A DNA stretch of 64,000 nucleotides from Candidatus Eisenbacteria bacterium (GTDB taxonomy: Bacteria > Orphanbacterota > Orphanbacteria > Orphanbacterales > Orphanbacteraceae), in assembly GCA_016930695.1 (NCBI GenBank), contig JAFGGD010000023.1:1-64000 (forward strand), in the 5' to 3' direction. Both the position numbers and the translations under genes were made by a program. Under the pieces are notes generated by a model. The model worked only from the letters and a program-made list of their open reading frames with translations, did no database searches and was not told the DNA's origin. Positions 8,104-16,951 of the stretch are shown here, piece after piece (the first letter of the stretch is position 1; every line of letters starts with the position of its first letter).

Positions 8104-9165
8104 CTAGGGGCAGCTGGGACAGCCGCCGCGAATCATACGGAGCATCCTGTCCAGGACCATCTGTTCGGGCACTTTGCCGGCAAAATCGACGCCCAGGTCG
8201 AAGGAGCCGGTCACCGTCTTGTTGATCGTGCTCTGGGAAGTGGTCGTGATTTCCACGTCAAAGTCGAAACTCCCCACGATGTGGGAAGACGTCGCCTCGG
8301 TGATTGTGAGGGTTCCGCCCGCGCTCTCCGTGAGACCATCCGGATCCCCGTATACGACGCCTACTTGATTCCCCGTCGGCAAGTCACTCAGACCATAGGT
8401 GCCGGTCGTCGTGGGCGATGGGGTCGTAAAGATAAAAGAGGGGGTGTCACCCAGATTCACGGAAATACTGTAGTAGCCCTCGCCGGAGTCGTAGTAAACG
8501 AGCGCTTCCGCCCCGGTGAAATCGACATCGGTCGTGCCGCCGTTCGTGATCGTCGCGGTGAAACTGCCCGTCCCGGGATCGACAGGTGTATCGCCTCCGG
8601 TTCCAACAGGTCCCACATCCGGTACGCAGGGGTCGGGTACGTCGCCGATCCGCGTACCCACCACCGAATAGGTGGCGGTCACCGTTTCTCCGGCCAGCTC
8701 ACCGCAGCCGGCTCCGTAGGTCATCTCCATGGTGCCGTTTCCTTGGTAGCTACCGGCCGAAACCGTCTCGGTGAACTCCAGGTCAATGGTGGTCTCACAC
8801 GCCTCCGTCGTGTCCGTCTGCGTGCAGGCGACCGTCAGGGTGTTGCCGTTCCAGGTGAAGGTGCATTGCGGGGGGAGCCCGGCGGCGCTGTCGGCGGGCA
8901 TCTCCGGACAGATCGTCACCGTCACCGTGTCCGAGAAACTGAACTGCATCTCCCCGACGGTGTACTCGATATGGGTCGAATCCTTCCAGACACCGACCCA
9001 CTGGCTCGGCACGCTTACAAAGGTACCCTCTCCGTTGCCGCCGTTGCCGCCGTTGTCGGCCGGGTTGTCGTCATCGTCGCCGCAGCCGACGGCGAGCACG
9101 AAGGTCAGCGCCAGCACGGTGAGCAACGAGAACCACACGGCCCTTTTTTTCCCGTTTCTCGTCAT
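8104..9165 (-). CDS. Asp-rich-linker lipoprotein, function unknown
   Basis: 353 residues. The start at 9165 (MTRNGKKR) is chosen because an AAGGAGAGGG site lies just upstream and a lipobox LAVGC follows a clean hydrophobic core; longer in-frame versions read through the promoter. After the lipidated Cys comes GDDDDNPADNGGNGGNG, a flexible acidic/Gly linker of the type seen in other lipoproteins here (for example CGDGDDDNP at 44284). The rest is Thr-rich beta sequence with paired cysteines (about residues 75-160) and no catalytic motif. It has its own promoter and terminator. Confidence 0.65.
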   Translation of the reverse strand: MTRNGKKRAVWFSLLTVLALTFVLAVGCGDDDDNPADNGGNGGNGEGTFVSVPSQWVGVWKDSTHIEYTVGEMQFSFSDTVTVTICPEMPADSAAGLPPQCTFTWNGNTLTVACTQTDTTEACETTIDLEFTETVSAGSYQGNGTMEMTYGAGCGELAGETVTATYSVVGTRIGDVPDPCVPDVGPVGTGGDTPVDPGTGSFTATITNGGTTDVDFTGAEALVYYDSGEGYYSISVNLGDTPSFIFTTPSPTTTGTYGLSDLPTGNQVGVVYGDPDGLTESAGGTLTITEATSSHIVGSFDFDVEITTTSQSTINKTVTGSFDLGVDFAGKVPEQMVLDRMLRMIRGGCPSCP

Positions 9166-9238
9166 GGTTCTACCCTCTCCTTTCGAAAAAGGGGCTTCCA
9201 GGAGGCTCACTCCCCTTCCGGGGACTCTTCCCAGGGGC

Positions 9239-9266
9239 ATTGTGAACGCTTCCCTCCGGTTGTCAA
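9239..9266 (-). promoter_or_regulatory. promoter for the lipoprotein at 9165
   Basis: On the minus strand a perfect TTGACA (9266-9261), a 16-base spacer and CACAAT (9244-9239, 4 of 6). Confidence 0.5.
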
Positions 9267-9489
9267 ATAAAACCAGAACCGCCAACTCACTTCCAGATCG
9301 TTCCTTACATGAATCCGCCTCCACGCCTCCCTCTTGCCGTTCCTCCGCAATCCCCCAGGGAACAGCTCGCCCGTCCTCCTCTCCACTTCCCGCTCGCGGC
9401 CGGCGGCCAGCCGGCGACGCCCCTATCTCCCGAGCGGCCCCGCGGGCCGCCCCGGTGCCACGCGGAGCTCGAAAAAACAAGAACTCGGA

Positions 9490-9520
9490 TTGACATTTTC
9501 CCTCCACCATCTGGTAGGAT
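9490..9520 (+). promoter_or_regulatory. possible promoter for the S1-domain gene
   Basis: TTGACA at 9490-9495 and TAGGAT at 9515-9520 with a long 19-base spacer. The -10 ends only seven bases before the chosen ATG at 9528, so the transcript would be nearly leaderless. Either the start is further downstream or this is not the promoter. Confidence 0.3.
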
Positions 9521-9527
9521 GGTGTGT

Positions 9528-10820
9528 ATGGAAGAGAACCGCCCCGAGCCTCCGCCCGAATGGCAAGAGCCCCCCAGGCAAGAGCCGGACCGGGAAGAGA
9601 TCGAAAAACAGATGGAAGCGGCCATTCCCCCGGAGGGGGCTTCGACCGAATTGGAGGTCGGGCATCGCCTCAAGGGGAAGCTCGTCCAGATCGGCGAGAA
9701 GGAGAGCTTCCTCGACTACGGCGGGCGGAGCGAGGCGATCATCCTCTCCCAGGAACTCCGTGACGAGAAAGGGGAGATAAAATTCGCCGTCGGTGATTCG
9801 CTCGAGGCGACCATCGAATCGGTGGACGAGCAGGTCGTGCTCACTCTCGGTAAAAAATCCGGCCCCACCGACCGGGACGCCATTCGGGCCGCTTACGAGG
9901 GAAAGGTTCCCGTCGAGGGAACGGTGAAATCGACCAACAAAGGCGGGTTCGAGGTGGCCATCGGCAGCCTCCGCGCCTTCTGCCCCTTCTCACAGATCGA
10001 CATCGCCTACTGCGCGGACCCCAATGTATTCGTCGGACAGAAGCTCTCCTTCCTCATCACGCGCTTCGATGGAGGCGGCCGCAATGTCGTCGTCTCCCGC
10101 CGCGTCATCCTCGAAGAGGAAAGGAAGGCGATGGTGAAGGAGACCGAGGAACGCCTGAAAGAGGGCGAGGTATTCGAGGGGATGATCCGCCGCGTCCTCC
10201 CCTTCGGCGCCTTCGTCGATATCGGCGGCATCGAGGGGTTGCTGCACGTCTCGGAACTCTCCCACGCCCACATAGGCGATCCCAAGGAGGTGCTCCAACC
10301 GGGCCAAGTCGTCAAGGTCCAGGTGATCGGCGTCGAGCAGAAAGAGAAGGGACGACGCATCTCCCTCTCCATGAAAGCGCTGGAGCCGGACCCTTGGGCC
10401 ATCGCCATCGCCGAGTTGGAGCCGGGCAAGGTGGTGCGGGGAAAAGTGGCGCGCCTGACCGACTTCGGCGCCTTCGTGGAACTCGCTCCCGGCGTGGACG
10501 GACTCCTTCATATCTCCGAGATCAGCATGCAACGCATCAAGCACCCCCAGGACGTGCTGAGTCCCGACGAGGAGATCGAAGTCAAGATCCTCGACATCGA
10601 CCCGGCGAAGAAGAGAATCTCCCTCTCCCGCAAAAGCCTCGAAAAACAAGCGGTTCAGCAGGAAGAGAAGGCCAAGCTGGCCGAATTCAAACAGCAGCAG
10701 AAAAAGAAAAAGGAAGATACCCGGCCGAAACCGGAGGATCTTCCTCCCCCGCCGACGGAATCGATGGAGACACTCCTCGACCGCCTCCAGGACAAGTTCC
10801 GCGACAACTCCCTCGACTAA
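9528..10820 (+). CDS. S1-domain RNA-binding protein (RpsA-like, four S1 domains)
   Basis: 430 residues. An acidic/proline N-terminal tail (about 1-40) is followed by four S1/OB domains: about 42-105, 125-190, 210-280 and 297-367. Domains three and four carry the canonical pattern (MIRRVLPFGAFVDIGGIEGLLHVSEL; VARLTDFGAFVELAPGVDGLLHIS), and each is followed by a RRISLS-type strand. A Lys/Gln-rich tail ends it. Ribosomal protein S1 of proteobacteria has six domains and FCB forms often fewer, so it may be the S1 protein or a dedicated RNA-binding regulator. The start is ATG 9528 (MEENRP); an ATG nine bases upstream is possible. Confidence 0.8.
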   Translation: MEENRPEPPPEWQEPPRQEPDREEIEKQMEAAIPPEGASTELEVGHRLKGKLVQIGEKESFLDYGGRSEAIILSQELRDEKGEIKFAVGDSLEATIESVDEQVVLTLGKKSGPTDRDAIRAAYEGKVPVEGTVKSTNKGGFEVAIGSLRAFCPFSQIDIAYCADPNVFVGQKLSFLITRFDGGGRNVVVSRRVILEEERKAMVKETEERLKEGEVFEGMIRRVLPFGAFVDIGGIEGLLHVSELSHAHIGDPKEVLQPGQVVKVQVIGVEQKEKGRRISLSMKALEPDPWAIAIAELEPGKVVRGKVARLTDFGAFVELAPGVDGLLHISEISMQRIKHPQDVLSPDEEIEVKILDIDPAKKRISLSRKSLEKQAVQQEEKAKLAEFKQQQKKKKEDTRPKPEDLPPPPTESMETLLDRLQDKFRDNSLD

Positions 10821-10939
10821 TCGCCGCCGCCTCGCACGGCCGACGCCTCTGTGGTATTCTGGCTTCGCGGTGGGAGCGTGGGGGCGTCCCCGCCGACAAA
10901 GCGAGTATTCCCCCGCGCCCTACCCAACGAGACGGAGCC

Positions 10940-11734
10940 ATGCCGAAACCGATTGCACGCACCCAGGACAGACATCGCCTGTATGAAGCCTCGGTCCAGA
11001 ATCCGGACGAAGAGGTACGTTTCATCCGCCGCGTATACAAACAACGGTATGGAAGAACCCCGGTTTTTCTACGCGAGGACTTCTGCGGCACCGCCGCCGT
11101 CTGCGCCCGCTGGGTGAAATCGTTCCCCGAAAACCGCGCCGTCGGCGTCGACCTGGACGAAGAAACCTTGGAGTGGGGGAGGCGGAACAACATCGAACCG
11201 CTCGGCCGGGCCGCCGAGCAGGTGCGCCTGATTTTGGGCGACGTTCGCTCCCGCCGCGCCTTCCGTCCCGAGGTGGTGGCGGCGATGAACTTCTCCTACT
11301 TCGTCTTCAAGGATCGCGCCGCGCTCCTCGATTATTACCGGCGGGTGCGGCGAAGCCTGCGTCCCGAGGGGATGTTCGTTTTCGATATCTACGGCGGCCC
11401 GGAATCCCAGATTCCACAGGAAGAAGAAACCGATTATGACGACTTCACCTACGTCTGGGACCAGGACCACTACGATCCGGTCACGGGCGCCTATCGTTGT
11501 TACATCCATTTCCGTTTCCCGGACGGGAGCCGGATTCGGAAGGCTTTCGCCTACGACTGGCGACTCTGGACGCTGACGGAAGTTCAGGACCTGCTCCGTG
11601 AAGCGGGCTTTTCGGAAACACGCGTTTATTGGGAGGGGACGGACGAGGACGGCGACGGGAACGGTGTGTTCCGGCCGGTCAAGAAAGGGGACGACGCGAT
11701 CTCCTGGGTCGCCTATGTGACGGCTTTCTGCTGA
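10940..11734 (+). CDS. class I SAM-dependent methyltransferase
   Basis: 264 residues. The start is MPKPIART, with weak GGAG just upstream. The fold shows motif I as FLREDFCGTAAVC with the acidic GVDLDEETLEW motif II after it, and motif IV/V as VVAAMNFSYFVFKD and FDIYGGPES. This LREDFCGTA subgroup is annotated in many genomes only as methyltransferase; the substrate is unknown. It follows the S1 gene after 119 bases and converges with the MurU-like gene on the other strand. Confidence 0.75.
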   Translation: MPKPIARTQDRHRLYEASVQNPDEEVRFIRRVYKQRYGRTPVFLREDFCGTAAVCARWVKSFPENRAVGVDLDEETLEWGRRNNIEPLGRAAEQVRLILGDVRSRRAFRPEVVAAMNFSYFVFKDRAALLDYYRRVRRSLRPEGMFVFDIYGGPESQIPQEEETDYDDFTYVWDQDHYDPVTGAYRCYIHFRFPDGSRIRKAFAYDWRLWTLTEVQDLLREAGFSETRVYWEGTDEDGDGNGVFRPVKKGDDAISWVAYVTAFC

Positions 11735-11801
11735 TGGGGCCAAGTGCGCCGCGACAACAAGAAAGGAGTGCGTTCGCCGTCACGGGAACGGCCGGCGATG
11801 T

Positions 11802-12548
11802 CTACAGCCCGCCGGCCGCGAGCCGGTCGAGAGTGGTTTTCCCTCCCGCCAGGTCCTTCTCCACCTTCTCGAGACGCTCCCTCGTCCCGAGGTCGGCCCA
11901 GTAGCGCCCATCCATCGGGAAGGCACGCACCTCCGCTCCTTCGGCCACCCAGACGAGGTAGGCGTCGATCAGATCGAAAGCTCCTTCGCCGGGGAGGCGC
12001 TCGGCGAATCCCGCGCGGATCACCTGGATCCCGTTGAACGCGAGGGGACGGGTCCCGCCGCGCGGCCGCCGAATCTCCGGTCCGCCCCATCTCCCGCAGA
12101 CCATCCCACCGGAGTCCACGGCGAGGGCCCGCCCGGTCGGGCGATCCATCACCGCCAGCGTCGCCCGCGCGCCGGTCCGACGGTGCTCCGCCAGGAGGTC
12201 GGCGAGCGGAAGATCGGACAACACATCCACGTTGTGGACGAGCAGCGGTCCGTCGCCGCCCAGCAGGGCGGCCGCCCGTTTCACCCCTCCGCCGGTGCCG
12301 AGCAGGAGATCCTCCCGAGAGAGGAGGACCGGGCAGGGCGCGGGCGTTCCGCTCCGTAAAAACTCCTCCAGCCGATCGGCGTGGTGGTGGGCGTTGACGG
12401 CGATCCGATCGAATCCGGCGACGGCGAGCTTCGCCAGTGCGATTCGCAGAAGGGGAACGCCTCCGACGGTGAGAAGCGCCTTGGGTGTCCGGTCGGTGAG
12501 CGGACGGAGGCGACTCCCGATTCCCGCGGCGAGAACGACGGCGTTCAA
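11802..12548 (-). CDS. murU: MurU-like sugar-1-phosphate nucleotidyltransferase
   Basis: 248 residues. It has the nucleotidyltransferase signature AAGIGSRLRPLTDRTPKALL at residues 7-26, then GTGGGVKRA, VHNVDVLSDL (metal-binding Asp) and a C-terminal WADLGTRE. MurU uses MurNAc-1-phosphate and UTP to make UDP-MurNAc in peptidoglycan recycling; mannose-1-phosphate guanylyltransferases look similar, so the substrate call rests on the AmgK-like partner. The start codon is TTG at 12548, overlapping the upstream stop as TTGA, with GGGGAG seven bases before it. It is the last gene of a tightly coupled three-gene operon. Confidence 0.65.
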   Translation of the reverse strand: MNAVVLAAGIGSRLRPLTDRTPKALLTVGGVPLLRIALAKLAVAGFDRIAVNAHHHADRLEEFLRSGTPAPCPVLLSREDLLLGTGGGVKRAAALLGGDGPLLVHNVDVLSDLPLADLLAEHRRTGARATLAVMDRPTGRALAVDSGGMVCGRWGGPEIRRPRGGTRPLAFNGIQVIRAGFAERLPGEGAFDLIDAYLVWVAEGAEVRAFPMDGRYWADLGTRERLEKVEKDLAGGKTTLDRLAAGGL

Positions 12549-12952
12549 GGATTCTCCCCGGGCAGGTCGTGGTGGGTCAGATCACAGCGCTCGCCGCGCC
12601 CCGACAGGTGGCGGCAAAGCTCCTCGGCCAGCCATACGGAGCGGTGCCGGCCGCCGGTGCAGCCGAAGCAGACGGTGAAGTCCTCATACTCCTTCGCCCG
12701 AACCCCCTCCACCGCGTCCTCCACCATGCGAAACACCCTCTCCCGAAAGGCCCGCGCCTCCTCCCTCGCCTCCAGAAAAGAGGCCACATCCGGGTCCCGT
12801 CCGGTCCGATCCCGGTAGCGCTCCTCCCGGCCCGGGTTGGGAAGAAACCGGCAGTCGAACACGAAGCCGCCGCCGTGCCCGGTCGGGTCGGCGGGGATGC
12901 CGCTCCCGTGATAGGAAAAGCTGCACACATGAATTCGGGGCGTTCGGCTCAT
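12545..12952 (-). CDS. stand-alone RapZ C-terminal domain protein
   Basis: 135 residues containing only the C-terminal half of RapZ: GFVFDCRFLPNPGREERYR, TGRDPDV, and FGCTGGRHRSVWLAEEL. The N-terminal P-loop kinase-like half of RapZ is absent. In E. coli this half binds glucosamine-6-phosphate and small RNA, controlling GlmS. Here it overlaps the kinase stop by four bases (ATGA) and the next start by four bases (TTGA), so the three proteins should be made in step. A sensor or allosteric partner for amino-sugar recycling is inferred. Confidence 0.8.
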   Translation of the reverse strand: MSRTPRIHVCSFSYHGSGIPADPTGHGGGFVFDCRFLPNPGREERYRDRTGRDPDVASFLEAREEARAFRERVFRMVEDAVEGVRAKEYEDFTVCFGCTGGRHRSVWLAEELCRHLSGRGERCDLTHHDLPGENP

Positions 12953-13989
12953 CGCTCGGGCACCCTCACCGCGTCCGGATCTTCGGTGATGCGCGACACC
13001 AGATCGCGCAGCGCGCCCGGCCGGGCGAGGGGCCCGTCGCGGGCGAGGAGCGCGCGCAGGTTGGCGATCGCGAAGGGGACGCTATCGAGAAATCGCGTCT
13101 TCTCCTGCCGAATTCCCAGATTACCATAAGCGCCGAGCGCTTGAAGGATCCGGATCAGGACGAAACCGGGGAAGAGACGAAGGAAGCGCTCGCGGTCCAC
13201 GGGTATGCGGCCGGCCAGTTCCTCCAGATACGTTTCGGTCAGTCGCGCACGGACCTCCTCGCCGAGATCGGCGCGGGCACTGTAGAGAAGGGAAGCGAGG
13301 TCGTAGGCCAGGGGGCCGCGGCGGCCGGACTGATAGTCGATGAACCAAGGGCGGTCATCGAGGATCATCACGTTGCGGGCTTGGAAATCCCGGTACAGGA
13401 AGTAGTCGCGGTCCTCGCCGTCCAACTCGGCGACCAAACGGTCGAAGTCGCGATCGAGAGCTTTCCCGTCGAGGGGGCCTCGGTAGAGCAGTCCGAGAAA
13501 ATGCTCCCGGAAATAATCGATGTCGCGGCGCATCGCCGCCGCGCCGAATTCCCCCCCCTGGTGACAGAGGCCGTAGTCGAGGCCGCGGTGCCCGTCGATC
13601 TGAAAGCGGACGAGCGCGCGGACCGTCTCTTCGTAGATGGGAAGAATCCCGCCGGGGAAACGCCCCTCCCGGCGGACCGCGAGAAGACGGCGGTGGAGCG
13701 TTTCGTCTCCCAAATCCGTTTCGAGGTAGAGCCCCTCCCCCGCGTCCTCGGCGATGATCTCCGGCACGGGGAGTCCGACGGAGCGGAAGTGCCGGCTGAA
13801 CCCGATGAAGGCGTCGTTCTCGGCGCGGTTCCCGCCGCGCACGCCGACGACGCTCCGCCCGCCGCTCCGGAGACGGAGGATTTTCCGGTTCGAGCCGTCC
13901 GAGCGGATCGGAACGATCTCCTCAGGCTCCACGCCGAACACGCGGAGATAGAGGGCGGCCAGCGCGGCGCGCGTTTCGGGATCGCTCAT
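12949..13989 (-). CDS. amgK: AmgK-like sugar kinase (APH fold)
   Basis: 346 residues. The aminoglycoside-phosphotransferase fold is clear: SDGSNRKILRLRSGG N-lobe loop, catalytic FLYRDFQARNVM and metal-binding PWFIDYQSGRRGPLAYDLASL. AmgK phosphorylates MurNAc or GlcNAc at the anomeric position; the neighbour MurU would use the product. The start MSDPETR at 13989 has AAGGATG six bases upstream; an ATG at 13998 has almost no room for a ribosome site. Some APH-fold proteins phosphorylate other small molecules, so the specificity rests on context. Confidence 0.65.
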   Translation of the reverse strand: MSDPETRAALAALYLRVFGVEPEEIVPIRSDGSNRKILRLRSGGRSVVGVRGGNRAENDAFIGFSRHFRSVGLPVPEIIAEDAGEGLYLETDLGDETLHRRLLAVRREGRFPGGILPIYEETVRALVRFQIDGHRGLDYGLCHQGGEFGAAAMRRDIDYFREHFLGLLYRGPLDGKALDRDFDRLVAELDGEDRDYFLYRDFQARNVMILDDRPWFIDYQSGRRGPLAYDLASLLYSARADLGEEVRARLTETYLEELAGRIPVDRERFLRLFPGFVLIRILQALGAYGNLGIRQEKTRFLDSVPFAIANLRALLARDGPLARPGALRDLVSRITEDPDAVRVPER

Positions 13990-14101
13990 AACGGGCATCC
14001 TTGTTTCATCGAAGGGAGACTACCGGGCGGGCGGGAACGGGTCAAGGCGGCGGCGGGCAGCCCACGCGCCGTTTCCGAATCCCGGCGCCGGAGAGCCGCG
14101 T

Positions 14102-14584
14102 TCATCCTCCGGCGCTCCATTCACCGCTTTTGCCCCCCCGCTTTTCGAGCAGGCGGACCGTCTCGATGACGATTCCCTTCCCCGCGGATTTGCACATGTC
14201 GTAGACGGTGAGCGCGGCGGCGGCGGCGGCGGTCATCGCCTCCATCTCCACGCCGGTCCGGGATCGAGAGGAGACGACGCAGGTGATCCGGACCCTTTCT
14301 CCGTCAAGAGTCGTCTCCACGTCCACGTGATCGATCGGGATCGGGTGGCAGAGCGGGATCAGATCCGGCGTCCGCTTGGCGGCCATCACCCCGGCGATCC
14401 GCGCCGTCTCCAGCACGTTCCCTTTGGCGACCGCCCCGGTTTCGGCGAGAAGTCGCGCCGTCTCCGGTCCGAGCCGGACCGTCGCCTCGGCGCGGGCGTA
14501 CCGGTCGGTCGCCTCCTTGCCGGAAAGGTCCACCATGCGGGCGCGCCCGTCCGGGCCGGAATGGCTCAATCGTCTTTCACTCAT
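14102..14584 (-). CDS. moaC: cyclic pyranopterin monophosphate synthase MoaC
   Basis: 160 residues, the normal size. Hallmarks are KGNVLETARIAGVMAAKRT, LIPLCHPIPIDHV and GVEMEAMTAAAAAALTVYDMCKS. It turns 3',8-cyclo-GTP into cyclic pyranopterin monophosphate in molybdenum-cofactor synthesis. GGAGG lies seven bases before the ATG. It lies three bases from the end of moaA and shares its operon. Confidence 0.93.
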   Translation of the reverse strand: MSERRLSHSGPDGRARMVDLSGKEATDRYARAEATVRLGPETARLLAETGAVAKGNVLETARIAGVMAAKRTPDLIPLCHPIPIDHVDVETTLDGERVRITCVVSSRSRTGVEMEAMTAAAAAALTVYDMCKSAGKGIVIETVRLLEKRGGKSGEWSAGG

Positions 14585-14587
14585 CCA

Positions 14588-15562
14588 TCAACCTCCGAGG
14601 CGGTGCATCGCCTCGCCGGTCCGCATACCGCTCCTTTGCGGTTTGCCGCGGAGCGCCGCTTCCAGCGCGCCGGCGAGCCCGGCGGCGCGCGCGGCGGCGG
14701 GGCCACGCAGAATCGGCCGCAGATCCACGCCGTCGGCGCTCATCAGGCACCCGCGCAGGAGACCCGCGGCGCCGAGACGAAGCCGCCCACAGCTCGCACA
14801 GAATGGATGGGTGACCGGCGCGATCAATCCGACCGTCCCCTCGCGCCCGTCCGGAGCGGTCAAGGCGTAGCGGACCGAGGTGGACCCGCTCCGCGTCGGG
14901 AGGGGCCGGAGATCGAAAGCCTCCCGGATTCGATCGAGCGCTTCCCCCGCCGGCGCGAAGAAGTCGTCGTGGATGGTCCCCGCCTCGCCGATCGCCATCA
15001 GCTCCAGGAAACGGACCTCCACGCCGCGATCGAGACCGAAGCGGACCAGGTCGACCGTCTCGTCCAGGTTGCGGTCGCGGAGAAGCACCACGTTCAAACG
15101 GACCGGCTCCAATCCGGCGCGGCGCGCCGCTTCGATCCCGCGCAGGGTCTTTTCCACTTCGCCGGCGCGGCGGAGTTCACGGAAACGCTCGGGGCGGAGC
15201 GAGTCGAGGCTGATGTTGACGCGGTGGAGGCCGGCCCGCCGGAGCGCCTCGGCGCGCCCCTCCAGGCGTTGCCCGTTTGTGGTGAGAGCCAGATCCTCCA
15301 GGCCGAGAGCGGCGAGCCTCCCGATCAGGTCCTCGATACCGGGGCGGAGAAGCGGCTCGCCTCCGGTGATCCGCACACGGCGAAGACCGGTGCGTTCCTT
15401 GAGGAAGCGGACCGTTTCGATGATCTCCTCGTCGGTCAGCAGTTCCTCCTCCTCGACGAACCGCCCGCCGTGCAAGGGCATGCAGTAGAGACAGCGGAGA
15501 TCGCACCGATCGGTGACGGAGAGGCGGAGGCGATCGATGGCGCGCCCGTAGCGGTCTACCAC
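14588..15562 (-). CDS. moaA: GTP 3',8-cyclase MoaA
   Basis: 324 residues. The radical-SAM cluster motif is CDLRCLYC (Cys20, 24, 27), followed by RITGGEPLLRPG. The C-terminal cluster motif is CASC with a third Cys in LLRGCL. The protein ends HRLGG, the flexible GG tail needed for activity. It performs the first step of molybdenum-cofactor synthesis. It starts with GTG at 15562, five bases after GGAGG, inside the end of moeA (seven-base overlap). Confidence 0.93.
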   Translation of the reverse strand: MVDRYGRAIDRLRLSVTDRCDLRCLYCMPLHGGRFVEEEELLTDEEIIETVRFLKERTGLRRVRITGGEPLLRPGIEDLIGRLAALGLEDLALTTNGQRLEGRAEALRRAGLHRVNISLDSLRPERFRELRRAGEVEKTLRGIEAARRAGLEPVRLNVVLLRDRNLDETVDLVRFGLDRGVEVRFLELMAIGEAGTIHDDFFAPAGEALDRIREAFDLRPLPTRSGSTSVRYALTAPDGREGTVGLIAPVTHPFCASCGRLRLGAAGLLRGCLMSADGVDLRPILRGPAAARAAGLAGALEAALRGKPQRSGMRTGEAMHRLGG

Positions 15563-16773
15563 GAATACCTCCAGGGATGAAAATCAACGGCGACGCCCTC
15601 GGCGAGCCGGATCGGGCCGTCGGGGAGCATGATCACACCATCGCCGCGGGAGGCGGTGACGAAGTCTCCCGATCCGTGGTTGTCGAGTGCTTCCACGGCG
15701 GTCACTCCGCCCGCGTGGATGAGCCGCGCGGGGAGAAAAAAGCGGAGAGGGAGAAGGCGCTCCACGCCGGCGGCGAGGGGAATGCGGACGGACGGTCCCG
15801 ACGGGTCGGCGAAGCCCGCCATGCGCCGGAGGCCGCGCAGGGCGATCTCCCGGAAAGTGACTTGGAAAGAGACCGGATTGCCGGGGAGCGCGAACACCGG
15901 TTTTCCCTCCGCCGTACGGCCGAACCAGCACGGCTTGCCCGGGCGGATCGCCACCTTGTGGAAGAGGCGCCGAACACCGCACTCGCCCAGCGCGTCCGGG
16001 ACCAGGTCCCGGCGGCCCATGGAAACGCCGCCGCTCATGACCAGCGCGTCGGCCTCCTCCAGCGCGGCCGATATCGCCGCGGTGAGAACCTCGCGGTCGT
16101 CCGGCGCGCGGCGAAAGGAGGACGCCGCGAGCCAGGGCGTCCGGTCGATGAGCGCCCGGAGGCCCGGGCCGTTTCCTTCCCGGATGTGCGTGGGAGCCGG
16201 TGTCTCTTCCACACCGATCACCTCGTCTCCGGTTCCCACGTAGGCGACGCGCACCGGGCGGCGGACCGCCACCTGCGCCGCGCCGACCGATGCGGCGAGC
16301 ACCACGCGATGCGGGTCGAGAGTCGTTCCCGCGCCGACGGCGACGTCGCCGCGCCGCGCGTCGATCCCGCGCGGGTGCACGTAGAGCCCGGCGCGCATCT
16401 CCGGCTCGTCGATCCGGACCCTTCCATCCCCGGCGGTCCCCATCTCCACCATCGCCACCGCGTCCGCCCCCTCCGGGAGGGGAGCGCCGGTCATGATGCG
16501 CGCGCACTCTCCCGGACCGACCACGACATCCGGCGGCCGTCCCGCCCACAGGATACTTTCCAGGAGGCAAAGGTCGGCGCGCCCGCCCCGGAAATCGGCG
16601 CTCCGCACCGCCCAGCCGTCCCTCTCGGAACGGTGGAAGGGGGGAAGGTCTCGGTCCGCGGCGATCGCCTCGGCGAGCACGCGGCCCGCCGCTTCGATGA
16701 GGGGAAGGGTCTCCTGCTCCAAAGGATCGGTGTTGGCGTCGACGATACGGATCGCCTCTTCGAAAGGGATCAT
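15556..16773 (-). CDS. moeA: molybdopterin molybdenumtransferase MoeA
   Basis: 405 residues, normal length. Domain I/II carry LPPFHRSERDGWAVRS and RIMTGAPLPEGADAV; domain III carries VAYVGTGDEV and ALVMSGGVSMGRRD and HKVAIRPGKP; FALPGNPVSFQVTF follows. It inserts molybdate into the adenylylated pterin. It is first in the moeA-moaA-moaC operon. The genes for MoaD, MoaE and MoaB/MogA are not in this window. Confidence 0.92.
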   Translation of the reverse strand: MIPFEEAIRIVDANTDPLEQETLPLIEAAGRVLAEAIAADRDLPPFHRSERDGWAVRSADFRGGRADLCLLESILWAGRPPDVVVGPGECARIMTGAPLPEGADAVAMVEMGTAGDGRVRIDEPEMRAGLYVHPRGIDARRGDVAVGAGTTLDPHRVVLAASVGAAQVAVRRPVRVAYVGTGDEVIGVEETPAPTHIREGNGPGLRALIDRTPWLAASSFRRAPDDREVLTAAISAALEEADALVMSGGVSMGRRDLVPDALGECGVRRLFHKVAIRPGKPCWFGRTAEGKPVFALPGNPVSFQVTFREIALRGLRRMAGFADPSGPSVRIPLAAGVERLLPLRFFLPARLIHAGGVTAVEALDNHGSGDFVTASRGDGVIMLPDGPIRLAEGVAVDFHPWRYSW

Positions 16774-16897
16774 CGCTCTCCCGCGGAGTGAGGATGGACG
16801 GAGAAGGTGCCGCGCCGCCCGGCCGAGAGGGGACTTCCCCCGCCGGGCCGCGAACGCCCCCGCGCGGGGGCGACGGCGTCACCCGTTGGATTTGTTG

Positions 16898-16927
16898 AGC
16901 TTAAGATGAGAGGCGGCACGATGTCAA
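16898..16927 (-). promoter_or_regulatory. possible promoter for moeA-moaA-moaC
   Basis: On the minus strand a perfect TTGACA (16927-16922) with only poor -10 candidates (TAAGCT at 16903-16898, 18-base spacer). It lies between the activator gene's stop and moeA. Confidence 0.35.
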
Positions 16928-16951
16928 GGGCTCGGGATAAGGAAGGCGACC

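Noticed and set aside
9309-9527. Upstream extension of the S1-domain frame
   Set aside because: Pro/Arg-rich, overlaps the lipoprotein promoter region, no ribosome site.
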